A stretch of 64,000 bases of DNA from Lentzea pudingi (GCF_014646255.1 NZ_BMNC01000013.1:1-64000); one strand, 5' to 3'; counted from the stretch's first letter, positions 1-12,032 are shown. Made by a program: numbers and translations. Notes: a model not told the origin generated them from the letters alone.

Positions 1-131
1 CATTCCAAGATCATCCGACTACGTGTCGAACCGTTCGCAACCTCAGTGGTCAGTACATCTAGGGCCGCTGGGGGTCAGTTTTCACGAAGCGACGACATCT
101 TTTGGGATTGTGGACCGCTCCAGAGCCCACC

Positions 132-1130
132 TCACGCCGACCACGTCTTACTCCCAGGCTCATGCGTGAGCCGGTCCGCGAAGGTCTGCCAGGCGCTCGC
201 ACATTCACGGGCGAGTCGAACCAAGGTGTCGCGCTGGTGCGGTGGAACAGCTTGAAGGAGTTCGTCCAACTGTTTCGTGTTCAGCGGGCAGCAATCCAGC
301 GACCTGATCAAAGCCCGACCGTGCTCCGCGAACCGCAGCGACGGATCTCGTTTGAGACGCGTCAGCAACTCGATCGTTTCGACAGTGCTCGACGGCACCG
401 CTCCAGGGATGGCCGCCTTTCTCGGCTGGACTTCGGGCGCCTCGCCGCGCGCGAGCCTCGCTCGCACGTCCTTGACCGTGGCAGGCGAGATTCCGGCCGC
501 TCTGGCGATCGTGCGCAAGGAGGCGGTCGGGTTCTGGGTGATGAACTCGCTCGCCTTGCGCCTGCCCTCGTCACCGTCATCGGGCCGAATACGGCCGTCC
601 TTCCCGACCCTGGCGTTCAACTGACTGGTTTGAGCAGTCGAACGACTGCGGATCGATCTGACCGTGGCGGCGGCGAGCCCGGTGGCAGCAGCGATACGAC
701 GATCAGACCACTCAGGACGGGACGAGATCATGCGGTGCGCGGCAGCCCGCCGGTCCGCGCGGGACAACGGCAGACCGTGTGCCTGGTTCAGCTCCACGGC
801 CAGCACGAATGCATCGACATCCGGTCCTTCAAAGAACAGGACGCTGATGACGTCATCGCCGCGGATCCGTGCGGCCTGAAGTCTATGCATGCCGTCGATC
901 ACGCGCATCGACGAACGGTGCACGACGATCGGCGGCAACGACGTCTCCACCTCGGCGAGCAGCCGCGCGTGTTCAGCGCTCTCCCCGGCGACGCGCGGCG
1001 AGTCCGCAGGCTGCAGCAGCCAGACCGGAACCGGCTCGGGAGCCGTCTCCCCGAGCAGGAGGCCGAAACCGGCCAGGCGATCGGGACGATCTGCTGGTTG
1101 AAGGTCGCGAACGGGCTTTCCACTCTCCAC
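132..1130 (-). CDS. StrR-type ParB-like pathway-specific transcriptional activator
   Basis: Predicted DNA-binding regulator of about 332 residues. It carries the ParB/sulfiredoxin-like N-terminal box of the StrR/NovG/Bbr family: a DSPR..GE..EH stretch, then LPPIVVH, MRVIDGMHRL and an AFVLAVELNQAHGLPLS segment. An HTH follows (WSDRRIAAATGLAAATVRSIR) and a second HTH-like segment (ASLRTIARAAGISPATVKDVR). These features are read directly. Known members activate secondary-metabolite clusters such as streptomycin and glycopeptides. The frame is open up to 1643, which would overlap the SARP gene. I chose GTG at 1130 because GGGGGA lies 5 nt upstream and the length then fits the family. GTG at 1271 is an alternative. 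It sits 367 nt downstream of the SARP gene on the same strand, so co-expression is possible. The target is unknown; the nearby SDP-like operon is a candidate. Confidence 0.8.
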   Translation of the reverse strand: MESGKPVRDLQPADRPDRLAGFGLLLGETAPEPVPVWLLQPADSPRVAGESAEHARLLAEVETSLPPIVVHRSSMRVIDGMHRLQAARIRGDDVISVLFFEGPDVDAFVLAVELNQAHGLPLSRADRRAAAHRMISSRPEWSDRRIAAATGLAAATVRSIRSRSTAQTSQLNARVGKDGRIRPDDGDEGRRKASEFITQNPTASLRTIARAAGISPATVKDVRARLARGEAPEVQPRKAAIPGAVPSSTVETIELLTRLKRDPSLRFAEHGRALIRSLDCCPLNTKQLDELLQAVPPHQRDTLVRLARECASAWQTFADRLTHEPGSKTWSA

Positions 1131-1497
1131 CAAGTCCCCCAGACGCTCATTCGCCTCGGCCGAGGCAAACGGGGCCACCCGCTCTTTCGTAGCGCCCGCC
1201 AAGAGCGCCGACGCGAGGCCGGTAGTGCATCGGAGACACCGCGCGTCGGCTGAGCTTCGGGTCGCCCGCACCCCCAGCGCGGGCTCCCGTCGGTCATGCT
1301 GCCCATCCGCACTACCCGTGCGACATTCATCGGCTACTCGTGTCTGGGAGCAGGAGGTCTCACTGCCGCTGGACGCCTGCGCAAGCTGTTGGACATGGGG
1401 AGCGGCTGGCGGAAACGAGCTCTTCACCGCCTCACCCGCATAGTGATCACACTTGTGACATGAAGGAGGTCGTCGACTACTGGTGAGCGGCCGCCCG

Positions 1498-4557
<3,060 letters not shown>

Positions 4558-4616
4558 CTCTCCCCAGGCTCTCTCGCCAGTCCGTGCGCCCATCCGGCCG
4601 GTGGTGCACCGCACAG

Positions 4617-4644
4617 TTGACGGGCTGCCAACCAATAGTAGTGT
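4617..4644 (+). promoter_or_regulatory. Possible sigma70-like promoter of the SDP-like operon
   Basis: TTGACG at 4617-4622 and TAGTGT at 4639-4644 are separated by 16 nt in the intergenic region between the divergent SARP gene and the small-peptide gene. This is a reasonable match to an actinobacterial housekeeping promoter reading into the peptide gene. It is a visual match only; no SARP direct-repeat operator was confirmed. Confidence 0.35.
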
Positions 4645-4706
4645 CATCCGCACTCTGAGTCGCCGAGCCGCAGGGCCGGCGGACACGTACAGTCCTAGGG
4701 GATGTC

Positions 4707-4859
4707 GTGAAGCGTTCGTTCTTGGCCGGTCTCGCGTTGGCTCTCGGAGCACTGGGAGTGCTCGTCGGTGTCGCACTCTCGCAGGAGAACCCGGCGCAGC
4801 AGCCGCCGGTGAACGAGTTCACCGACACCTGCTGCGTTTCCGACATGAAAGCAGACTGA
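4707..4859 (+). CDS. Small secreted peptide, candidate precursor of an SDP-like system
   Basis: A 50-codon gene starting GTG at 4707, with AGGGGA 4 nt upstream. It encodes KRSF followed by a hydrophobic stretch of about 18 residues (LAGLALALGALGVLVGVALS), then a short hydrophilic tail of about 25 residues that is Pro/Gln-rich and ends with vicinal cysteines in TDTCCVSDMKAD. The layout is a signal peptide or membrane anchor plus a tiny mature peptide. The next genes start 5 nt downstream and encode SdpA-like and SdpB-like proteins, which in Bacillus process the SdpC precursor into a disulfide-containing killing peptide. The sequence does not resemble SdpC itself. It could be the substrate peptide, an immunity or signalling peptide, or an unrelated small membrane protein; the role is inference from position. 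Confidence 0.6.
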   Translation: MKRSFLAGLALALGALGVLVGVALSQENPAQQPPVNEFTDTCCVSDMKAD

Positions 4860-4864
4860 CACCG

Positions 4865-5431
4865 GTGGGGCTCGACGAGTCTGGCCACGGCACGGCACGA
4901 GCGGCTCGGAGTGCTCTCCTCACAGCAACTTTGCTGCTCACCAGCCTCGTCCTGGCGTTGACGGCAACGCTCGACATCGGGCCCGTCACGAACTGGCTGA
5001 GCGGGTACCGCGTGTTGTGGCCGCAGAAGTGGACGTACTTCACGAACTACGACCAGGCCGTGCTCGTCGCCTACCGGATCGATCCCGAGGCAGCGGACCT
5101 GCGGCCGAGCGACGGGCGGCACGAGCGGGGCGACAAGCTCCTGGGCTTCAATCGGATCGACGACGTGCGGCAGGTCGAGGCGCGCGTGCTCGGCGGCCTC
5201 GTGCCCGCACGCTACTGGCAGACGTGCGAGCGGGAGGAGCTCACGGCCTGTCTGGCCGCGCTGGACCGCGCTTCCTTCTACCAGGTGCGGAATCCTGCGC
5301 GGCAGCCGGTAATCTGCGGTCCCACGGCGGTGGCCGCCGAGCTCACGGCGGTCCCTCCGCCGAGAACTCTGCCGAACCGGCTGAATCGAGTAATTCGCGT
5401 CGCGTTCGCGGATGTGGAGTGCGCGAGTTGA
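4865..5431 (+). CDS. SdpA-like antimicrobial peptide system protein
   Basis: Predicted 188-residue protein with one N-terminal membrane segment (about 14-36) followed by an extracytoplasmic domain. The segment around WPQKWTYFTNY, then RIDPEAADL, and a C-terminal RYWQTCEREEL..CLA region resemble the SdpA family, in which a short membrane-anchored protein helps mature the SDP toxin. GTG 4865 is chosen because it follows the peptide stop by 5 nt and precedes the membrane helix; the frame is open to 4601 but without a plausible N-terminus. Its stop overlaps the start region of the SdpB-like gene, so the genes are probably translationally coupled. The family call is from remembered motifs and gene order, not from a search. 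Confidence 0.7.
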   Translation: MGLDESGHGTARAARSALLTATLLLTSLVLALTATLDIGPVTNWLSGYRVLWPQKWTYFTNYDQAVLVAYRIDPEAADLRPSDGRHERGDKLLGFNRIDDVRQVEARVLGGLVPARYWQTCEREELTACLAALDRASFYQVRNPARQPVICGPTAVAAELTAVPPPRTLPNRLNRVIRVAFADVECAS

Positions 5432-6378
5432 GCCGATCGCTCCTGATTCACCGTCTGAAGTGGACGATCGCGAACTGTGAACCACGCGGCACGGCATTCG
5501 CGATCGGCCGCACCCTGCTCGCTATCGCATCGCTGGCGAACCTCCTCGCCAACCAGGACTCCACGCTGTTCTCGGCCGCGGAGGCACCAGCGTGCGCAGG
5601 TCTGCGCAACGTGTCGCTGTGGTGCCTGGCGGGACCGACCGAGAACGGCCTCCTCTCCAGCCGGATCATCGCTGTCGTCGTGCTCGTCGTCACCGCGTCC
5701 GGGTACCGGCCCCGATGGACCTGCGTACCGCATTGGTACGTGGCGTTCAGCTTGGCAGCGAGCGCGTCCATCTCGAATGGTGGCGACCGAACCGCGCACA
5801 TCGCGGCCCTGCTGCTGATCCCGATCTGTTTGGGGGATGGCCGAAGGTGGCAATGGCAACCGGCGACCGGTCCGCTGTCGCCGGAGTGGCGAGGCCGTGC
5901 GTTCGCCGCCTTGCTCGTTCTGCGCCTGCAAATCTTCGTCATCTACGTGACGGCGCTCGCGGCCAAACTCGGCGACCCGCTGTGGAGACAGGGGTCCGCC
6001 ATGTACGTAGTGGCGCACGACCGCCACTACGGAGTGCCAGAACAGATGCGGATCCTGGTAGAACCGGGGCTGAACTCCTTCCCTGCCGTCGCCGTGGCCA
6101 CATGGACTGTCATCGCCGTGCAAGCTGTACTCGCCCTCGCGATTCTTGTAGGAGCGAAAGCCCGCAAGGTCGTACTGCTGCTCGGCCTCAGTCTGCACGC
6201 TGGCATCGGGCTGCTGATGAACCTGCCCGCCTTCGGGTTGGCGATGGCGGGCCTGCTGGTGATCGGTACCGCCACCCTCGGTCCGGGTCACGGACAGGAC
6301 GGCTTGCGAACGAACGCCCGCCCCGTGAACCTGAGAAAACGGGAACGGCCGGCCTTGTCGGCGTCTCCGAGGCCGTAG
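5419..6378 (+). CDS. SdpB-like polytopic membrane protein (HTTM/VKGC-like)
   Basis: About 319 residues with six to eight hydrophobic segments and the layout of SdpB/HTTM-domain proteins: FAIGRTLLAIASLANLL near the N-terminus, a WYVAFSLAASASISNGGDRTAHIAALLLIPI segment in the middle (shown in parts), and LQIFVIYVTALAAKLGDPLWRQGSAMYVV, typical of SdpB and related vitamin-K-carboxylase-like membrane proteins. In Bacillus, SdpB together with SdpA converts pro-SdpC to active toxin. GTG 5419 overlaps the upstream gene by 13 nt; TTG 5428 (4-nt overlap) is the alternative. The 3' end overlaps the convergent serine-hydrolase gene by 91 nt, unusual for bacteria and perhaps a sign of local rearrangement. 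Function is inferred from family and neighbours. Confidence 0.72.
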   Translation: MRELSRSLLIHRLKWTIANCEPRGTAFAIGRTLLAIASLANLLANQDSTLFSAAEAPACAGLRNVSLWCLAGPTENGLLSSRIIAVVVLVVTASGYRPRWTCVPHWYVAFSLAASASISNGGDRTAHIAALLLIPICLGDGRRWQWQPATGPLSPEWRGRAFAALLVLRLQIFVIYVTALAAKLGDPLWRQGSAMYVVAHDRHYGVPEQMRILVEPGLNSFPAVAVATWTVIAVQAVLALAILVGAKARKVVLLLGLSLHAGIGLLMNLPAFGLAMAGLLVIGTATLGPGHGQDGLRTNARPVNLRKRERPALSASPRP

Positions 6379-7661
6379 ACCACGTGCCTTCCGTCCTTCG
6401 GCGTCACGGTGATGAGCGTGTCGGCGTCGAGCGCGACCAACTCGATCTCGTCCTCTTCTTCCGACGGGCTCCTCGTGAGGAGAACCCGAAGCCAGGCACG
6501 GCCGTCACCGTCCACACGCACCACCCAGTCGCCGACGGAACACGAGTAGGTTCCGGCAGCTCTGGTCGCGTCCACGGGCCGTGGATCCACCGGTGGCACG
6601 GGAAGTCCGGGTAGGTGGACCCCCGCGAGCTCGCCCAGCAAGCGTCCGAACAACTCGCTGAACACCGGGTACACGTCCCCGCCGTTGCTCAGCATCGCGA
6701 CGGCGACACCGGCCTCCGGCACGACGCGCAGGAACGCGCGCTGGCCCATCGTGTGTCCACCGTGGCCAACCACAACAGGACCGCCGCAGTCGGGCATCGA
6801 CCAGCCGAGTCCCCAGTGACCGTTCAGCAGTCCCGGTTCCGGCAACTCGACGTGCGGGACCCGCATCGCGTCGAATTCGTTCACCGAGAGGTGGTGCTGG
6901 ACGAATCCGAGCAGATCACGCGCACTCATGGCGAGCATCGCACCGGCCGGTGCCGTGGAAGGTACTAGAGACCACGTGTTCACACGTTCGAGCGGACCGT
7001 CCGGGCGAGACCGCTCGTGCCCGACCGCGACCCTGCCGAGAATCGCCTCCTCGACGCACGTCGCGACACCGGTCAGGCCGAGCGGATCGATCAGCTGCTC
7101 GCGGAGCACCTGGTTGTAGGGTTTTCCGCGAAGCACCTCGACCAGCCGCCCGAGCACGACGAAACCGCTGTTGCAGTATGAAAACCGTTCACCGGGCGCG
7201 AAGAACTGGGCAGCGCCGGAGAGCGTCTCGACGTACTTCTGGACGGCGTCGTCGTTACGACCGGTGTCCGGCCACCGATCACCGTCGAAACCTCCCGTGT
7301 GGCACAGGAGTTGCCGGGACGTCACCGTCTTGTTCGCCGTCTCGTCGCTCAGCACGAACTCGTCCAGGTACTCGACCACCGGCCGGTCGAGGTCCAATAG
7401 TCCTTCGTTGGCAAGCTGCATCACCAGTGTCGCGGTCCAGGTCTTGGTGACCGATCCGATCTGGAACGCCGCGTCCGATGTCACCGGTACGCCGGTGACA
7501 AGGTTCAGGACCCCGGCTGAGGCGTCCACCACGTTCCCGTCCACAAGCACGGCAATTTGAGCCCCGACCACTCCGTGCCGGTCCAGCAGAACGGGCAGCG
7601 CCTCTTGCATCAACTCCCCGACCGCTCGCGCCCGGCTCGTCAGTTCAATGCTCCGCTCCAC
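6288..7661 (-). CDS. Serine hydrolase, class C beta-lactamase / D-Ala-D-Ala carboxypeptidase family
   Basis: A 457-residue cytosolic-looking protein with the penicillin-binding-like catalytic set: nucleophile motif SVTK (IGSVTKTWTA, about residue 69), the Tyr motif YCNSG near 165, and an HGG motif (GHGGHTMG, about 305). A smaller C-terminal beta domain follows. No clear signal peptide is visible. Members include esterases, D-aminopeptidases and beta-lactamase-like enzymes, and the substrate cannot be assigned. It is convergent with the SdpB-like gene and overlaps it by 91 nt. The start is the first ATG-equivalent with a plausible N-terminus. No operon partner. Confidence 0.85.
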   Translation of the reverse strand: MERSIELTSRARAVGELMQEALPVLLDRHGVVGAQIAVLVDGNVVDASAGVLNLVTGVPVTSDAAFQIGSVTKTWTATLVMQLANEGLLDLDRPVVEYLDEFVLSDETANKTVTSRQLLCHTGGFDGDRWPDTGRNDDAVQKYVETLSGAAQFFAPGERFSYCNSGFVVLGRLVEVLRGKPYNQVLREQLIDPLGLTGVATCVEEAILGRVAVGHERSRPDGPLERVNTWSLVPSTAPAGAMLAMSARDLLGFVQHHLSVNEFDAMRVPHVELPEPGLLNGHWGLGWSMPDCGGPVVVGHGGHTMGQRAFLRVVPEAGVAVAMLSNGGDVYPVFSELFGRLLGELAGVHLPGLPVPPVDPRPVDATRAAGTYSCSVGDWVVRVDGDGRAWLRVLLTRSPSEEEDEIELVALDADTLITVTPKDGRHVVYGLGDADKAGRSRFLRFTGRAFVRKPSCP

Positions 7662-8247
7662 GTGGCGGCCCCCAATCGATCAGCATCGACGTCATCGAAC
7701 TACCAAGGCGACAGTCTCGGCAAGTACAGCCGCGGCGGCGAAGCCGATCGACACCTGAACGGCTTCTTACCAACAGTTCTGGCTCGCGGAGCTCCGAGGA
7801 GCACGTTGTCGAGAACTTGTTCGGCGACCTGGCTGACTGCTCGCTGCGACTTGCAGCCCGCCGGCCCAAGGCAATCGACGCTGTCATCAAGTTCGCTCGA
7901 AGTGCACCACCACGGCGTCATGCAACGACTGCACTGACTTGGATTGAGACGATCGCTGATGGACGCCACGACCTCCAGGCCAATCACTTGTGGCTGCTCG
8001 AGTTGTGGCTCATCGAATTCCGCAGCGACGGATTGATCATCACCGACACGATCAACCTGGACACTCGCGCACGCTACGTGAAGATGCGCGCGTATCGGGC
8101 GGCACAGCGTGGACAATGACAGACGAATTGGAGCTCAAGGGTAGCTAGACATCGCACATGGGCAGGCTCATGATCGCCTCATGGGCCTGCCCATGTGACC
8201 TGCATGGCATGGCCTTTCAGTCTGACTGATCTGGAGCGGCGTCCCGC
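7662..8247. other. Sparse region between serine hydrolase and repeat-protein genes
   Basis: 586 bp with no confident gene. It contains one protein-like open stretch on the plus strand (7817-8119, listed separately) and presumably the promoter of the minus-strand serine hydrolase. No repeats or RNA genes were recognised. Confidence 0.5.
7817..8119 (+). CDS. Possible hypothetical protein or 3' remnant of a lost gene
   Basis: The frame is open from at least 7670 to the stop at 8117-8119 and reads like real protein in its second half (helical, WIETIAD..LQANHLWLLELWLIEF, TDTINLDTRARYVKMRAYRAAQ). The only in-frame start codon is a TTG at 7817 without a ribosome site, while protein-like sequence (SSEEHVVENLFGDLAD) already begins before it. 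This suggests the 3' part of a gene that lost its 5' end, or an assembly of coding-like noise. No family recognised. Confidence 0.3.
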   Translation: MFGDLADCSLRLAARRPKAIDAVIKFARSAPPRRHATTALTWIETIADGRHDLQANHLWLLELWLIEFRSDGLIITDTINLDTRARYVKMRAYRAAQRGQ

Positions 8248-9309
8248 ATGTCCATCGACTCGGCACTCGACGGTATCGACACGTGGCTGGCCCGCCACGC
8301 TCCCGCCACCCACCGATCGCTCCGTCCCGGCCACCCAGATCCAGACCAGCATCCGCTGGCCGCATCACTGGGTCAGTCGCTGCACGAGGACGCCCTCGCG
8401 CTCGAGCAGGGACGGCCGGAGGTCCAGGAACAGTTGGCAGACCTCCTCGTCAAGAAAGGCGACTGGGACGCGGCATTGGAACTGGTGCGCCGGTCCGATC
8501 GGCAGTGGACCAGCCGGTGGATGGCTGATCAGCTTGCCAGAACCGGAAACTACGATGGTCTGCGCAGGCTCGCGGCGACAGGGTGTCCCCAGGCCACCTG
8601 TTACCTCTTGGAGGACCAACTCGCCAAGGGAGATCTGGCCGGTGCGCTCGCCGGGGTAGTCGAGTTCCGGTCCATGAATCACCCACCGACCCTGCGGCTA
8701 CTCGAGCTGCTTGTCGATCACGGCCAGATCGAGTATGCGCAGGAATGCATCATCAGGCGCCTGACGCTGTCCGAGGAGTTGATCGATGGTTTCGTGGGCG
8801 TTCTGGTGGCGCGTGGGTATCGATCCAACGCGATCACCTTCCTCATCGGCCTCAGTGGCACCGAGGCGCGCAGGGATCACGTATACGCGCTCTTGGCGGA
8901 TCAGTACGTTGAGGACGGCAACTGGAATCACGCGCTCGCACTGGCGAGCAGGTCGACCGGGCATTGGACCGGGCCATGGCTGGCGAAGCAACTCGCAAAA
9001 GCGGGCAACGTCGCGAAGCTGTGTGAGTTGGCCGAGGCGGACGTGCAGCCTGTCAGGCAGGAGCTCGTCGATCTGTTGGTGCGCCGCGGCGAGATCGACG
9101 ACGCGCTTGAGCTGCTGCGCGGCTATGTAGACGGGGCCGAGAGCTGGGCGAACGGGGAGTTGGCGCGGCTACTGGCCGAGCACGGACGTATCGATGAGCT
9201 ACGGGAACGAACGGCCGCGGGCGATGAGGAGTGCGCCTTGTGGCTGCTCACCCTCACCCAGCGAGACATGCCGGGAACGCCAAACGCCCTACCGCCCCAG
9301 CAGACGTGA
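8248..9309 (+). CDS. Alpha-helical repeat (TPR/HEAT-like) protein of unknown function
   Basis: 353 residues made of about nine repeated helix pairs. The repeats share a pattern of ..LADLLVKKGDWDAALELVRR.., ..ADQLARTGNYDGLRRLAA.., ..LADQYVEDGNWNHALALASRS.., ..LVDLLVRRGEIDDALELLRGY... The W at helix ends and the G-x-x-x-x-A-L core are as in TPR/PPR-like repeats. No catalytic or membrane segment is visible. ATG 8248 follows GGAGCGGCG. Such all-repeat proteins occur in actinomycetes, often near TPR regulators. It may act as a protein-binding scaffold (inference). No operon partner downstream, where only gene remnants follow. Confidence 0.75.
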   Translation: MSIDSALDGIDTWLARHAPATHRSLRPGHPDPDQHPLAASLGQSLHEDALALEQGRPEVQEQLADLLVKKGDWDAALELVRRSDRQWTSRWMADQLARTGNYDGLRRLAATGCPQATCYLLEDQLAKGDLAGALAGVVEFRSMNHPPTLRLLELLVDHGQIEYAQECIIRRLTLSEELIDGFVGVLVARGYRSNAITFLIGLSGTEARRDHVYALLADQYVEDGNWNHALALASRSTGHWTGPWLAKQLAKAGNVAKLCELAEADVQPVRQELVDLLVRRGEIDDALELLRGYVDGAESWANGELARLLAEHGRIDELRERTAAGDEECALWLLTLTQRDMPGTPNALPPQQT

Positions 9310-9389
9310 GGTAGTGGCCAGGCGTTGGACGCCGGGAAGGCCTTGCCAGGCATGCGAAGCTGGAGGATCTGCGGGCGTTTGCCGCCTGC

Positions 9390-9553
9390 GGCCAAGTACA
9401 TGCTGACCTCGATGCCAACCACCCCGACATACTGACGTCCCGGAACAACCTCGCCTACGCCTACCGGGCGGCGGGTGATTTGGGGCGGCGATCCCGTTGT
9501 ACGAAGCCACCCTCGCCGGCTGCGAGCGGGTCCGTGGCTACGCCCGTTCATCA
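9390..9553 (+). pseudogene. Fragment of an NB-ARC/TPR protein, frameshifted
   Basis: The translated stretch reads HPDILTSRNNLAYAYRAAG and DLG, then after a frame change IPLYEATLAGCERVRG. This is the highly conserved 42-residue TPR unit of actinobacterial NB-ARC-TPR proteins (HPDTLTSRNNLA..AIPLYE..L). One repeat only, with a frameshift near 9484 and no start. It is a remnant. The rest of 9310-9975 shows nothing further except the leader of the CHAP gene. Confidence 0.7.
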
Positions 9554-9975
9554 ACGGAGGTTGTCCGCTCGGACTTGGCTTCTGTGGCCGACTTCGTTTT
9601 CTCTCGCTACCTCAGCCTGCACGCGAATCCCACGAGCGTGACCAACGTCCGCTCATGGGCATGCGCGGACGCGCCTCGCGGCATGAGAGTGCATTCCTTA
9701 TGGGTTGAAATTTGCGTCGATGTAGCGATTGCGGCAGAGCAGTTTTGTGCCTTGAGGAATAAAAATTTCCTTTGTGGACACTCGGTTCCGTGAGTACGAA
9801 TGCCTTCCGCGTCCGATAGAGGGCGTTTGGGTGAGCCATGATACCGGACCAACCACCGTGCGTCTGCACATAGGACTTTCCGCTAAGCATTCCGTGCGGT
9901 TGAACGCCGATCGGCTAACCACCGGACACGAACCCGCGACAGAGCACAGGTCATTCCGCCACAAAGGAGTCCATC

Positions 9976-10837
9976 GTGTCGATTTCGGGTTTTCTGCGAA
10001 GACGTTTCGCGCCACTCGGCGTCTTGGTGCTGCTCACCGCGCTGGTGGCACCCGTCGCTTCCGCCGCGTCCACCACGCTCTGCACCAGATACGCGGGATG
10101 CGCGAGCACTGGCCGTGGTGACGGCGGCTACGGTGCCAACAGTGGTACCAGGCACTGGGGCATGGATCCCGGCCACAACTGCACGAACTACGCGGCGTAC
10201 CGCCTTCAGCGCAACGGTGCCAACGCCGGCTACCTGCAGGGCCACGGCATGGCGTACGAGTGGGGACCCCGGGCCTCGCAGTACGGCGTGCCAGTGAACT
10301 CCACTCCGGCCGTGGGTGCGATCGCGTGGTGGGGAGCGAACTCCGGCGGTTCGGGGTCGTCAGGACACGTCGCGTACGTCGAGGAGGTCGGTCCCGGCTA
10401 CATCGTGGTGTCTGAGGACAACTGGGGCGGCGAGTTCCACTGGAAGAAGATGATGCCGGGTGGCTATTACCCGACGGGGTTCATTCACTTCAAGGACAGG
10501 GGCCAGCGGGACGTCACCGGCGACGGCCGGGCGGGTCAGCACCGGTCCGACCGGTTCCGGCCGCACCGAGGCACATGTCCTCGACGCCGCCACCGGCTAC
10601 TCGACCTGGTACTCCCATTGGGCAACCGCCGCGGGGTACAGCGACGGCCCTAATGACAGGCATCTGCTCGGGGACGTCAACGGCGACGGCCGCGCCGATC
10701 TCGTCATCGTGGGCACCGGACCGACCGGGTCGGGCAGAACGGAAGCTCACGTCCTGGATGCCGCCACCGGATATTCCACCTGGTATGCCCACTGGGCAAC
10801 GATCTCCGGCTACACCGACGGCTCCAACGGACTTTGA
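9976..10837 (+). pseudogene. Secreted CHAP-domain amidase with VCBS/FG-GAP-like repeats, frameshifted
   Basis: GTG 9976 has AAGGAG 6 nt upstream. The first frame encodes a Sec signal peptide (about 1-31, ending ASAAST) and a CHAP domain with the catalytic Cys in GHNCTNYAAYR and the His in GHVAYVEEVG, a fold that cleaves peptidoglycan amide bonds. Near 10532, after DVTGDGRA, the frame changes. The correct continuation is in the next frame (10536-10837), with two repeats of GPTGSGRTEAHVLDAATGYS separated by GDVNGDGRADLVIVG, i.e. VCBS/FG-GAP-type beta-propeller repeats. About a dozen bases of the first repeat appear lost at the shift. The gene also ends abruptly where an integrase remnant begins, so it is probably truncated as well. 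Confidence 0.75.
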
Positions 10838-11216
10838 TGATGGTGGCGACGGTGGTGTTGGCGTAGCCGAGCTGGCGCGGGTCGCTGATCCACTTGTTCA
10901 CGCCGAGCGCGGTGATCGCATTGAGAGGTGGCGCCCCAGCGGAGCAGGATGTGGCAGCGCAGGACGCTGCGGTAGTTGTCGATCGTGCGTGGGTCGAGGT
11001 CGAGCGCGGTGAACCAGGTGGTGACCCATTCGGTGACGGTGGTGCGGCAGGGGAGTGGGTCGAGTCAGGCGTTGCGGCGTTGGTCGGTCTCGATGTCGGC
11101 GGCGTAGTTGTCGGCGGCGCGTTGTGTGGTGAAGCCGGAGATCGAGGCGGTGTGCCCGTCGCCGGAGCGGTAGCGGACGCGCCGGGATTGCTTGCCGATC
11201 TGCTCTGCCCAGGCCA
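10838..11216 (-). pseudogene. Tyrosine recombinase (integrase) N-terminal remnant
   Basis: Reading the minus strand from ATG 11216, three frames together give AEQIGKQSRRVRYRSGDGH, a TQRAADNYAADIETDQRRN segment, then EWVTTWFTALDLDPRTIDNY and RSVLRCHILLRWG, and ITALGVNKWISD with GYANTTVATIIK. This is the arm-binding and SAM-like N-terminal half of actinobacterial phage-type integrases. At least two frameshifts and a stop (11065) are present. The catalytic C-terminal half is absent because the sequence runs into the CHAP gene's 3' end. It marks a former integrative element. Confidence 0.7.
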
Positions 11217-12032
11217 TGGCGTGCTCAGACTCGTGTGATGTGACAGAGCAGTTGTGCGCCTGGACGTCCTTGAACGCAAGCCATCGTTGACTGCGGGCTC
11301 GATGGCGCAGGTTGGTGACGTGACGGTGTGGTGCAGCGCGAAGGTTGCGTGTACCTAACGGGAACCACAGCTGACGCCACCACATTGATCTATTGCGTAG
11401 TCCGATCGGACTGTTCAGCCGCCTTCGACGTGGTGTTCGCTGCGCGGTGACGGGGCATGAGTGCAGTGGTCTGCCGTCCGTGAGAACGATGGGTGCGGTG
11501 GTCCAGGGCTAGGCATTCGGCGATGACCTCGTCGGCCTGCCGGTCTTGATCACTGTCTACGCGCTCCCCACCTGGTCGCCGAACGCGACAGGTGGGCGTG
11601 TTCCACCAGGACCGAGGCCAGCCGCACGGTCTCCAGGTCGCCGTCGAAGCCGACTTGAACTCACTGCACACCGTGTCGGCGCCGGCGGCCATCACCGCGG
11701 TGGTGTCGGCGAGGGCCGCCGCAGGGCCCGAGGCGATGGCGTGGTGAACGTCGGCGCGCGCTCGCTGTCGTGCGGCGGTGCTCTCGGAAACGGTTCAGGG
11801 CCCGGCGCGGTCCAGGAATCCAATTGGGACCACGTGTGTGTTCAGCTTGTCCTGAAGTGTCCGTTTAACGACTATTGTCTCGGCGATTCATGCCGGGTGG
11901 ATGAGGATTTCGATTGCCGGCGAGTAGTGGGTGAGTAGTGAGCGTCTGCATCCTGATGTCGATGCCCACTGCGGGCGTCGTGACCGAACAACGAATGCGC
12001 GAGGGCCTGGTTCTCGCGGAGGGGAGTTCTTG
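11217..12032. other. Gene-poor degraded stretch upstream of the RiPP-like operon
   Basis: About 800 bp without a supportable gene. Small open frames on the minus strand around 11390-11695 contain phrases reminiscent of an actinobacterial regulator (VLVEHAHLS in a shifted frame) but are broken. The promoter of the peptide gene at 12033 should lie in the last 150 bp; the AT-richer block around 11860-11900 is a candidate. Nothing else recognised. Confidence 0.5.

Noticed and set aside
11390..11695. Minus-strand ORF of 101 codons
   Set aside because: Broken, poor composition; kept only as part of the degraded region.
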